From assembly GCA_031278665.1 (NCBI GenBank), contig JAITKC010000135.1:1-5749 (forward strand): a stretch of 5,749 nt of DNA. Reading direction: 5' to 3'. Shown piece after piece: positions 1 through 5,495 of this stretch. Every line of letters starts with the position of its first letter. The stretch's first letter is position 1. The notes under the pieces are model-generated. The model did not search any database. It was not told the origin of the DNA and was given only the letters and a program-made list of their open reading frames with translations. A program made the translations under genes and the position numbers. The stretch is from Bifidobacteriaceae bacterium (GTDB lineage Bacteria > Actinomycetota > Actinomycetes > Actinomycetales > WQXJ01).

Positions 1-560
1 TCACGCCCTATTCGCCGCTGGTCCGCCACGGGGCCGGGCCGGGCAAGCGGGTGGCGATCGTCGGCCTGGGCGGCCTGGGGCACATGGGCGTCCAGTTGGC
101 GCACGCCATGGGCGCCGAGGTTTCGGTGCTCTCGCGCACACTTCGCAAACGCGAGCAGGGACTGGCGCTGGGCGCCGACCACTACCACGCGACATCGGAC
201 CCGGCCACTTTCCGGGACCTCAAATGGAGCTTTGACCTGATCGTCTCGACCGTCTCAGACGACATCGACGTCGACGCCTACGTCAAACTCTTGAAACTGG
301 GCGGCGTGCTGGTGTTCGTCGGCCTGCCGCCGGACAAGCAGTCGTTCAAAATCGGCGAGTTGGCGAACGGGCACAAGACGATCACCGCCTCCAATATCGG
401 CGGGATCGCCGCCACCCAGGACATGCTCGACTTCTGCGCCGCCCACGGACTGGCGGCCGAAATCGAGTTGATCACCGCAGACCAGGTCACAGCCGCCTAC
501 GACCGGGTGGTCGCGGGCGACGTCCGCTTCCGCGCCGTCATCGACATCGCCACGCTCTAG
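1..560 (+). CDS. Zinc-type NAD(P)-dependent alcohol dehydrogenase, YahK/CAD-like, C-terminal part (5' truncated)
   Basis: The reading frame is open from the left edge (first whole codon at position 3) to a TAG at 558-560, giving 185 visible residues. The family is usually about 350 residues, so the N-terminal half with the catalytic and structural zinc ligands lies outside the window. Visible features are the linker TPYSPL before the cofactor domain, the Rossmann glycine motif GLGGLG at visible residues 21-26, the LGADH turn, and the C-terminal segments GGIAATQDMLDFC and GDVRFRAVIDIATL. These follow the YahK/cinnamyl-alcohol-dehydrogenase branch of the medium-chain dehydrogenases, which reduce aldehydes or oxidise primary alcohols in the cytoplasm. 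After the second beta strand the sequence reads SRTLRKR, with no acidic residue and several basic ones. I infer an NADPH preference from this. The GTG at 51 is internal and is not the start. The gene converges on the aldehyde dehydrogenase. The family call is strong; the substrate is unknown. Confidence 0.9.
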   Translation, partial: TPYSPLVRHGAGPGKRVAIVGLGGLGHMGVQLAHAMGAEVSVLSRTLRKREQGLALGADHYHATSDPATFRDLKWSFDLIVSTVSDDIDVDAYVKLLKLGGVLVFVGLPPDKQSFKIGELANGHKTITASNIGGIAATQDMLDFCAAHGLAAEIELITADQVTAAYDRVVAGDVRFRAVIDIATL

Positions 561-597
561 CCTCGCTCGGCCAAGATTGCCGCCACAGTCCGCCGAT

Positions 598-630
598 GCC
601 GCCCGCCTCCACGGCGTCGAGGCGGGCGGC
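598..630. terminator. Candidate bidirectional terminator hairpin between convergent dehydrogenase genes
   Basis: GCCGCCCGCCTC at 598-609 is the exact reverse complement of GAGGCGGGCGGC at 619-630, with a 9-nt loop at 610-618. The 12-bp GC stem sits between the stop of the + strand alcohol dehydrogenase (560) and the stop of the - strand aldehyde dehydrogenase (651). It could therefore serve both genes. No T-rich tract follows on either strand. That departs from the classic intrinsic terminator but is common in high-GC actinobacteria. The structure is seen directly; the termination role is inferred from position. Confidence 0.6.
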
Positions 631-650
631 CAGGCGGGGCCGCGGCGAGA

Positions 651-2126
651 CTAGACGGGGTAGCCGACCGGCCCGCGGTTGACGGCCAACCAATGGGTGC
701 GGGTGAACTCCTCGATCACCCATTCGTCGTTGAAGCGCCCCAGGCCGGAGTTCTTCTCGCCGCCGAACATGACGTGGGCCTCGTCGCCGACGGTCTGGTC
801 GTTGACGTGGGTCATACCGGCCTCGATCCGCGCCCCGAATTGGACGGCGCGCTCGATGTCGCCCGAGAACACCGCGCTGGACAGGCCATACTCGGTGTCA
901 TTGGCCATGGCCAGGGCGTCGGCCTCGTCGGCGGCCCGGATGATCGGCGCCAGCGGTCCGAAAGTCTCCTCGCGCGCCAACACCATGGACTGGGTGACCT
1001 CGGTGAACACATGCGGCGGCAAGACCTGGCCTTGCGGTTCGCCGCCCAGCAATTGGACGCCGCCTTCGGCCCGGGTCTGGGCGATCTTGGCCACCAAGCC
1101 GTCCAGTTGGGACTTGTTGATAATCGGCCCGACCAGCACCTCGGGGTCGGCCGGGTCGCCGTATTTCAGGCCCCGCGCGTGCTCCACAAAAGCCTCGACG
1201 AACTGGTCGTGGATCGAGGCGTCGACGATTATCCGGTTGGTGCTCATGCAAATCTGGCCCTGGTGCAGGAACCGGCCGAAAACGGCGGCGACGGCGGCCT
1301 GTTCGACGTCGGCGTCATCGAGCACCACAAACGGCGCGTTGCCGCCCAACTCCAGGCTGATCCGCTTGAGGCGCCGCCCGCCCACCGCCACCGCGCCGAC
1401 GTGCTGGCCGACTTCGGACGAGCCGGTGAACGAGATCAGCCGGGGCGCCTCGTGTTCGACCAAATAGTCGCCGACCTCGCCGCCGGACCCGACCACCACG
1501 CTGAGCAGCCCCTTGGGCAGCCCCGCCTCCTCCAACACTTTGGCCACCAACAGACCGCCGGTCACCGGCGTGTCGCTGGCCGGTTTCAACACCACCGAGT
1601 TGCCCAGGGCCAGGGCCGGCATGACCGACCGCATCGACAAAATGAACGGGAAGTTCCAGGGGCTGATCACCGTGATCACCCCGAGCGCCTGACGCAGGAC
1701 GCGGTTCTCGGTGGCCGGCACGTCCGAGGGTTTGATCAAACCGTGCGCCCGGTACGGCATGGCGGCCTGGAGCGGCGCCGCCCCCGCCACCAGCCCAGCC
1801 TCGAACCCGGCCTTGAACCGGGCCGAGCCGGACTCGTGGATCAGCCAGTCGACTATCTCGTCTTGGCGCTCGGCCAGGATTCTTCCGGCCTCGGCGATCA
1901 CGCCGGCGCGCCGGGCCGGGGCCGCCTCGCCCCATTCGCGCTGCGCTTCGATCGCCGCGGCGTAGGCCTGGTCGACGTCGTCCCTCGAGGCCAACCTGAT
2001 TGTGGTCAGCGTCTGGCCGGTGTACGGGTCGATGTCGGGCGCCTCTTTGGCGGAGCCGCCCTCACGCCACTCGCCGGCGATGAATTGCTTGTCGAAGCCG
2101 CTGTAGGCGGCCTTGTCCGTTGCCAT
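651..2126 (-). CDS. NAD(P)-dependent aldehyde dehydrogenase, benzaldehyde/vanillin dehydrogenase-like (YfmT type)
   Basis: This 491-residue protein has normal family length and a full set of aldehyde dehydrogenase motifs. Oxyanion Asn158 lies in ISPWNFPF and Lys181 in VVLKPASDTP. The Rossmann loop FTGSSEVG spans 233-240, the general base Glu259 sits in LELGGN, nucleophile Cys293 in GQICMS, and the cofactor-positioning Glu387-Phe389 in EETFGP. The C-terminal stretch VNDQTVGDEAHVMFGG, followed by SGLGRF, is typical of the aromatic/aliphatic branch around YfmT and benzaldehyde dehydrogenase. The enzyme should oxidise an aldehyde irreversibly to the acid in the cytoplasm; the actual substrate is not readable. 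Where NAD-specific members have Glu after KPA, this protein has Ser184, so NADP use is possible (inference). The frame stays open upstream to 2249, but the ATG at 2124-2126 is preferred because it follows a strong ribosome binding site and begins the conserved fold. It lies downstream of the polyol dehydrogenase on the same strand, 346 bp away. Confidence 0.93.
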   Translation of the reverse strand: MATDKAAYSGFDKQFIAGEWREGGSAKEAPDIDPYTGQTLTTIRLASRDDVDQAYAAAIEAQREWGEAAPARRAGVIAEAGRILAERQDEIVDWLIHESGSARFKAGFEAGLVAGAAPLQAAMPYRAHGLIKPSDVPATENRVLRQALGVITVISPWNFPFILSMRSVMPALALGNSVVLKPASDTPVTGGLLVAKVLEEAGLPKGLLSVVVGSGGEVGDYLVEHEAPRLISFTGSSEVGQHVGAVAVGGRRLKRISLELGGNAPFVVLDDADVEQAAVAAVFGRFLHQGQICMSTNRIIVDASIHDQFVEAFVEHARGLKYGDPADPEVLVGPIINKSQLDGLVAKIAQTRAEGGVQLLGGEPQGQVLPPHVFTEVTQSMVLAREETFGPLAPIIRAADEADALAMANDTEYGLSSAVFSGDIERAVQFGARIEAGMTHVNDQTVGDEAHVMFGGEKNSGLGRFNDEWVIEEFTRTHWLAVNRGPVGYPV

Positions 2127-2134
2127 GTGGTCAA

Positions 2135-2144
2135 TTCCTTCCTT
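2135..2144 (-). promoter_or_regulatory. Ribosome binding site fixing the aldehyde dehydrogenase start
   Basis: On the - strand the sequence reads AAGGAAGGAA, and its downstream AAGGA core lies 9 nt before the ATG at 2124-2126. This decides in favour of that ATG over in-frame upstream codons reaching back to 2249, whose extra residues look like translated leader. Confidence 0.75.
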
Positions 2145-2221
2145 GATCGACTTGGGGGTCTGGGCGGGCTTCGTCGTCGAAAGACTCCGCCGCGCGAACG
2201 GATCGGATTCGGCCGCGCCGC

Positions 2222-2261
2222 GCGGGTCCACCGGCCCGGCGGGTCCCACCGCCCAGGCGGT
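2222..2261. repeat. Near-duplicate 12/13-mer followed by a short palindrome upstream of the aldehyde dehydrogenase
   Basis: GCGGGTCCACCG at 2222-2233 recurs as GCGGGTCCCACCG at 2239-2251, differing by one inserted C, with a 17-bp period. The second copy overlaps a palindrome, ACCGCC-CA-GGCGGT at 2248-2261. The cluster lies about 95-135 bp upstream of the aldehyde dehydrogenase ATG. It could be paired protein-binding sites or a leader structure, but GC-rich sequence yields such matches easily. The repeat is seen; any function is inferred. Confidence 0.35.
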
Positions 2262-2451
2262 CCGAGGTCAAGCCGAACCGGCGCGGTCGTCTTCGACGCT
2301 AGCACTCGCCCGCCGCTCGCGGAACCCCCTAAAGGGTGGCCGCCCGAGGTCTCAGCCCGCGCCCCGGCGGCCCCGATCAGGCCCCCCAAATACCGAGCCG
2401 ACCAGGCCTTTCGCGCCCCGCAGGCCCCGCCGCCGGCCGCCGGACCCCGCC

Positions 2452-2465
2452 GCCGCCGGGGCGGC
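2452..2465 (-). terminator. Candidate GC hairpin just after the polyol dehydrogenase stop
   Basis: GCCGCC-GG-GGCGGC at 2452-2465 is a perfect 6-bp inverted repeat, usable as a hairpin with a 4-nt loop. It lies 7 nt beyond the polyol dehydrogenase stop codon (2473-2475, read on the - strand). There is no T tract. Its position favours a terminator or mRNA-end role, but the arms are short and the surroundings are extremely GC-rich. Confidence 0.3.
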
Positions 2466-2472
2466 CCGCGAC

Positions 2473-3522
2473 CTATTCGCCGGGCCGGACCACCACTTTC
2501 AGGTTTTCCGGATTGCCCGATGCCGCCAGCGCCGCCGGCACGTCCGCCAAGCCAAACGTTTGGGTCACCAGGGCGTCCATATCGACCCGGCCCGAGGCTA
2601 TCAGCCCGATCGCGATAGGCCAGGTGCCCGCGTAACGGAAGATGCCGGTGACGGTCAGCTCGCGCGCCTGGATGCGCCCGACCGGCAGCAGCACGTCATC
2701 GGCCCCCATGCCGACCAGGACCGCCCGGCCGTTCGGTCCGAGGGCGGCGATGCCGTCGCGGACGGCCCGCTCGACCCCGGCGGCGTCGATGAAGGCGTCG
2801 ACGTCCAATCCCAGTTTGGCGATGTCGTCGGCGACCGGGTCGATCACCTCGGTGGCGCCGAAGGACAGCGCCCGCCGCCGCCGGGCGGCGATCGGGTCGG
2901 AGACGAACACGCTGGTCGCGCCGTAGGCGCGGGCGACCTGCGCCATGATCACGCCGATCGGCCCGGCCCCGGCGATCAAAACTGACGCGCCGGGCTTGAT
3001 GGCGGCCTTCTCGGCGCTCCAAATGCCGACCGACAGCGGCTCGCACAGGGCGCCGGCCTCGATCGACACGTCATCGGGCAAGACGTAGGCGTAGTCCTGT
3101 TGGATCACGGCGAACTCGCTGAAGGCGCCGTCGATCGGCGGAGTGGCGTAGAACTCCATAGCCGGGCAGAGGTTATAGCGCCCGGCCTTGCATTGCGCGC
3201 AGGTGCGACAGGCGCGCTGCGGCTCGATCGAAACGCGCTGGCCTATCCGCTCGGCCGGAACGTCGGCGCCGACCGCGGCGATCACGCCGGCCGCCTCGTG
3301 CCCCAGGATCATCGGCTGCGCGACCACGAAGTCGCCGATCCGCCCGTGTTTGAAGTAGTGGACGTCGGACCCGCAGACTCCGACCGCGCCGACCCGGACC
3401 AACACCTGGTCGGGGTCTAATTTCGGAGTGGGAACGGTCTCCAGGGCCACTTCGCCCACGGCTTTGAGGACGCTGGCGCGCATTGTCTGGGGCACTGACG
3501 CGATCTGCCGGTCAGGCGACAT
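2473..3522 (-). CDS. NAD-dependent polyol dehydrogenase, sorbitol/xylitol (L-iditol 2-) dehydrogenase-like
   Basis: This is a complete 349-residue zinc-dependent medium-chain dehydrogenase. The catalytic zinc ligands expected for sorbitol dehydrogenases are Cys50 (in VCGSDVHYF), His75 and Glu76 (in LGHEAAG) and Glu161 (in CEPLSVG). The structural zinc site is intact with Cys105, Cys108, Cys111 and Cys119. The Rossmann motif GAGPIG is at 185-190, and Asp209 at the end of the second beta strand predicts NAD over NADP. Arg297-Tyr298 in GIFRYAGTWP, followed by LIASGRVDMDALVTQTF, is the signature of the sorbitol/xylitol dehydrogenase branch. It should oxidise a polyol to a ketose in the cytoplasm; which polyol cannot be read. 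The start at 3520-3522 is backed by a strong ribosome binding site, so I keep the 13-residue extension before the internal Met14. The gene is transcribed away from a SorC-family regulator, which suggests local induction by its sugar or a phosphorylated derivative. Confidence 0.93.
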   Translation of the reverse strand: MSPDRQIASVPQTMRASVLKAVGEVALETVPTPKLDPDQVLVRVGAVGVCGSDVHYFKHGRIGDFVVAQPMILGHEAAGVIAAVGADVPAERIGQRVSIEPQRACRTCAQCKAGRYNLCPAMEFYATPPIDGAFSEFAVIQQDYAYVLPDDVSIEAGALCEPLSVGIWSAEKAAIKPGASVLIAGAGPIGVIMAQVARAYGATSVFVSDPIAARRRRALSFGATEVIDPVADDIAKLGLDVDAFIDAAGVERAVRDGIAALGPNGRAVLVGMGADDVLLPVGRIQARELTVTGIFRYAGTWPIAIGLIASGRVDMDALVTQTFGLADVPAALAASGNPENLKVVVRPGE

Positions 3523-3528
3523 CGCGGT

Positions 3529-3535
3529 CTCCTTT
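3529..3535 (-). promoter_or_regulatory. Ribosome binding site of the polyol dehydrogenase
   Basis: The - strand reads AAAGGAG with 6 nt to the ATG at 3520-3522. This supports translation from Met1 rather than Met14, which would otherwise also be a plausible start for the conserved domain. Confidence 0.8.
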
Positions 3536-3598
3536 CAGTTGGACGCCGGGCGCGGCGCCCGGTTGCGCTCGAAGCCTAGTCCGCGCCCGCTCAGTTGG
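3535..3598. promoter_or_regulatory. Divergent promoter/operator region with a 17-bp palindrome and flanking 8-bp direct repeats
   Basis: This is the core of the 114-bp gap between the divergent polyol dehydrogenase and SorC-regulator genes. It contains a perfect palindrome, CCGGGCGC-G-GCGCCCGG, at 3546-3562. It is flanked by two exact copies of TCAGTTGG, at 3535-3542 and 3591-3598, 56 bp apart. Both promoters must lie here or just outside. The best -10-like words are TAGGCT on the - strand (3573-3578) and TATGCT on the + strand (3600-3605), but neither has a good -35 partner. Binding by the adjacent SorC protein is inferred from the arrangement; the repeats themselves are seen directly. Confidence 0.45.
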
Positions 3599-3621
3599 CT
3601 ATGCTTAGCGCTCAAACGAGC

Positions 3622-3626
3622 GGAGG
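3622..3626 (+). promoter_or_regulatory. Ribosome binding site fixing the SorC regulator start
   Basis: GGAGG lies 10 nt before the ATG at 3637. The alternative starts in the same frame, TTG at 3595 and ATG at 3601, have no comparable site and would add residues outside the conserved fold. A small inverted repeat, CGCTC-AAAC-GAGCG at 3609-3622, abuts this site and could form a weak hairpin next to it. Confidence 0.65.
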
Positions 3627-3636
3627 CGGAAGTCGC

Positions 3637-4572
3637 ATGATCGGACCGGAACGCCAGTTGTCCCTGGCCTTGGCGGCGCGGCGACACTACCTCGAAGGGC
3701 GCTCAAAAGTGGCGATCGCCGAGGAGTTCGGGCTCAGCCGTTTCCAAGTGGCGCGGATGCTCGACCAGGCGCGGGAACTCGGCATAGTGCGGTTCGTGGT
3801 CGACTTGCCGGGCCCCGTCGACGGCCCCCGGTCGCTGGCGCTGCGCGAGCGCCTGGGCCTGCGCCGAGCGGTGGTGGTCGCCACCGCGAACGACGACCCA
3901 GACGCCCGCCGCGCCTCGCTTGGACGCGCCGCCGCCGCTTTGGCCGCCGAGATCATCACGCCCATCGACGTGGTCGGGGTGACGGCCGGACGGACGCTCA
4001 ACATGATGGCGCGGGCCATGGCCCCCATAACCGCCGCCGGCGTGGTTCAACTGGCCGGCGCCGCCGGCCCAATCCAGGCCACCGCCGTCGAAGTGGTGCG
4101 GCGCTTCTCGCGCGCCTGTAACGCGCCGGTTTATCCGCTCTACTGCCCGCTCTTGGCGTCAGACGCCGCCGCCGCCCGCGTGCTGCGCCGTCAGCCCGAG
4201 ATCCGGCGCGCGCTTGAGCGGATCGCCTCGGTCACCGTCGCCTGGGTGGCAATTGGCGCCTGGGACCCGCCCGACTCCGAACTGCCCGGCAATTCGGCCC
4301 TGGCCGAGGTCATCGCCTCGCTGCCGGGCCAGGCGGAAATCGCCGCCGACGTCGGCTGCGTCCTGTTGACCGGCGACGGGCGGGCGTTGGCCGCCGCCGA
4401 GCGGCTCGGGGTCGGCGCCTCGGCCAGCCAACTGCGGGCGATCCCAGACGTCGTCGCCGTGGCCGGCGGCGCGCTCAAGGCGGCGGCGATCGCCGCCGCG
4501 ATCGCCTCCGGGGTGGTTCGCTCCCTGGTCACCGACGTGGCGGCGGCCAGGGTCTTACTGGGCGAGAACTGA
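3637..4572 (+). CDS. SorC-family transcriptional regulator (N-terminal HTH, C-terminal sugar-binding domain)
   Basis: From the ATG at 3637 the protein is 311 residues, the usual SorC-family length. Residues 5-50 form the DNA-binding part: RQLSLALAARRHYLEG leads into a helix-turn-helix around 24-43 (VAIAEEFGLSRFQVARMLDQA), then RELGIVRFVV begins the linker. The remainder matches the sugar-binding (phosphosugar-isomerase-like) fold of SorC, DeoR and CggR proteins. Markers are VVGVTAGRTL at 112-121, VVQLAGAAG near 136-144, and the C-terminal VVAVAGGALKAAAIAAAI with SLVTDVAAARVLLG. Such proteins bind operators near their own genes, and a sugar or sugar phosphate tunes binding. The effector here is unknown. 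Divergence from a polyol dehydrogenase points to a polyol, ketose or phosphate of one. The gene is Ala-rich like its neighbours, with no sign of transfer. It could repress or activate; the sequence does not say which. Confidence 0.9.
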   Translation: MIGPERQLSLALAARRHYLEGRSKVAIAEEFGLSRFQVARMLDQARELGIVRFVVDLPGPVDGPRSLALRERLGLRRAVVVATANDDPDARRASLGRAAAALAAEIITPIDVVGVTAGRTLNMMARAMAPITAAGVVQLAGAAGPIQATAVEVVRRFSRACNAPVYPLYCPLLASDAAAARVLRRQPEIRRALERIASVTVAWVAIGAWDPPDSELPGNSALAEVIASLPGQAEIAADVGCVLLTGDGRALAAAERLGVGASASQLRAIPDVVAVAGGALKAAAIAAAIASGVVRSLVTDVAAARVLLGEN

Positions 4573-4580
4573 CGCCCAAG

Positions 4581-4594
4581 GCCGCCAAGGCGGC
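4581..4594. terminator. Candidate GC hairpin after the SorC regulator
   Basis: GCCGCC-AA-GGCGGC at 4581-4594 is a perfect 6-bp inverted repeat, giving a 5-bp stem with a CAAG loop. It begins 8 nt after the regulator's TGA. It lies in the convergent gap with tatC and could serve both genes. The stem is short and no T tract is present, so confidence is limited. Confidence 0.35.
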
Positions 4595-4653
4595 GCGAAG
4601 GCGGCGACGGCGGCGCGAGATCAAGGGCGCGGGCTCAAGGGCGCCAGATCAAG
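4587..4653. repeat. Short tandem repeats in the convergent gap, running into the tatC stop
   Basis: Two adjoining repeat patches fill most of the gap. The first has AAGGCGGCG at 4587-4595 and 4598-4606, and a related GGCGGCGCG at 4609-4617. The second has a 14-bp period. TCAAGGGCGC occurs exactly at 4621-4630 and 4635-4644, and a partial third copy, GATCAAG at 4647-4653, overlaps the tatC stop codon (4649-4651 on the - strand). This looks like slippage-generated sequence at a gene end; no function is evident. Confidence 0.6.
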
Positions 4654-5491
4654 CTGGTTCGCTCTCAACCGGAGCGTCGCGCCGCCAAAACGGGGCGATC
4701 TGTTTGAGCGGCGGCAGGCCCTCGGCCAGCCGGCGGCGGTTGACCCGGCGGTCGTGGAAATGGCTGACGATCACCGCCCCGAAGTAAAGGACGCAAATCG
4801 GCGTCGCCAACACCAGCATGGTCAGCACGTCCGGCGTCGGCGACGCCACGGCGGAGAAGGCGAACGCCAACACGACGGCCCAGCGCCAGCCCTTCAACCA
4901 GGTGGCGGCCAGAACCGCGCCGGCCAAGTTGAGGGCGACCATGAACACCGGCACCACGCAGCCCAGTCCAAACGCCCCCAGCAATCGCATCACGAAAGTC
5001 AGATAGACCTGCGCGTCGATTATGTTGAACGCCCCTTTCGGGGTGAAACCGGTCAATATGGACACGGCATTGGGCAGGACCCACCAGGCCAGCATCGCCC
5101 CGCCTATGAACAACGGGACCGCGGCGGCCACAAAGCCGATCGCCCCGCGCCGCTCCTTGCTGGTCAGACCCGGCGTCACAAAGGCCCATAGCTGATAGAG
5201 CCACCAGGGACAGGACATGAACATGCCGAGGAAGAAAGACACCTTGAGTTTCAAGTCGAAAGAGGCCGCGACCGTCGAAAAATTCAACGTCACCGTTCCC
5301 GACCGCTCGGCGGCGGCCTTGGCCAGCGGGTCCATCAACGCCCCGAGCAACGGATCGTAAACAAACCAGCCGGCCACGGCCCCCACGACCACACCGGCCG
5401 CGCTCAAGAAAAGCCGGTTGCGAAGCTCGACCAGGTGTCCGCCGAGCGACATGCGCGCGCCGGGCGCGCGCCGGCGCGGCAAACGGATCAT
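4649..5491 (-). CDS. tatC: Sec-independent (twin-arginine) protein translocase subunit TatC
   Basis: TatC is the multispanning membrane receptor that recognises twin-arginine signal peptides and works with TatA to export folded proteins. The 280-residue length fits actinobacterial TatC. After a basic N-terminus come MSLGGHLVELRNRL (14-27), a first membrane span (about 28-45), and an external loop. The hallmark CPWWLYQLWAFVTPGL with KERR spans 94-115. Further hydrophobic spans lie near 117-138, 163-188, 203-216 and 222-243, with SPTPD at 217-221 before the last, then a basic cytoplasmic tail. Gln100, Trp102, Pro107 and Glu113 of the signature are present. Where E. coli TatC has Glu in its final span (LFEIG), this protein has Phe237 in VLYFGA, which may be lineage-typical. 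The start at 5489-5491 lies 4 nt after the tatA stop with no clear ribosome binding site, suggesting translational coupling. Met14 is an alternative start but also lacks one. Confidence 0.96.
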   Translation of the reverse strand: MIRLPRRRAPGARMSLGGHLVELRNRLFLSAAGVVVGAVAGWFVYDPLLGALMDPLAKAAAERSGTVTLNFSTVAASFDLKLKVSFFLGMFMSCPWWLYQLWAFVTPGLTSKERRGAIGFVAAAVPLFIGGAMLAWWVLPNAVSILTGFTPKGAFNIIDAQVYLTFVMRLLGAFGLGCVVPVFMVALNLAGAVLAATWLKGWRWAVVLAFAFSAVASPTPDVLTMLVLATPICVLYFGAVIVSHFHDRRVNRRRLAEGLPPLKQIAPFWRRDAPVESEPA

Positions 5492-5495
5492 ACGA

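Larger units (their letters stand above)
2127..2472 (-). promoter_or_regulatory. Gene-free 346-bp leader/intergenic region upstream of the aldehyde dehydrogenase
   Basis: I see no convincing gene in either direction. The open frames crossing this stretch are Pro/Arg/Gly-rich shadows continuing from neighbouring genes. It holds the aldehyde dehydrogenase ribosome binding site, a hairpin next to the polyol dehydrogenase stop, and a cluster of short repeats at 2222-2261. One weak promoter-like pair can be read on the - strand: TTCCGC (2319-2324) and TAGCGT (2296-2301) with 17-bp spacing. It matches the consensus poorly and is a guess. The size of the gap suggests that the aldehyde dehydrogenase has its own promoter rather than simple read-through from the polyol dehydrogenase. 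Confidence 0.4.

Noticed and set aside
2299..2309. CTAGCACTC resembling half of a CIRCE (HrcA) operator
   Set aside because: The matching GAGTGCTAG half is absent at the required 9-bp spacing, and there is no chaperone gene nearby.
2360..2463. 12-bp inverted repeat with arms at 2360-2371 and 2452-2463
   Set aside because: The arms are about 80 bp apart and composed only of G and C. One arm is already part of the tighter local hairpin, so chance pairing is likely.
693..2618. Very long + strand open frame (641 codons) antisense to the aldehyde dehydrogenase
   Set aside because: It mirrors the real gene, is rich in His/Arg/Gln/Gly/Pro, shows no recognisable domain and continues through the intergenic region. 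Long stop-free antisense frames are expected where codons end in G or C.
3595..3636. Longer SorC form starting at TTG 3595 or ATG 3601
   Set aside because: Neither start has a good ribosome binding site, whereas ATG 3637 has GGAGG 10 nt upstream and gives the normal family N-terminus.
4480..4499. Perfect 20-bp palindrome centred on GCGATCGC inside the SorC gene
   Set aside because: It encodes an Ala-Ile-Ala-rich helix with favoured GCG/GCC/ATC codons, so symmetry arises from codon use. It serves mainly as a warning about over-reading GC palindromes here.
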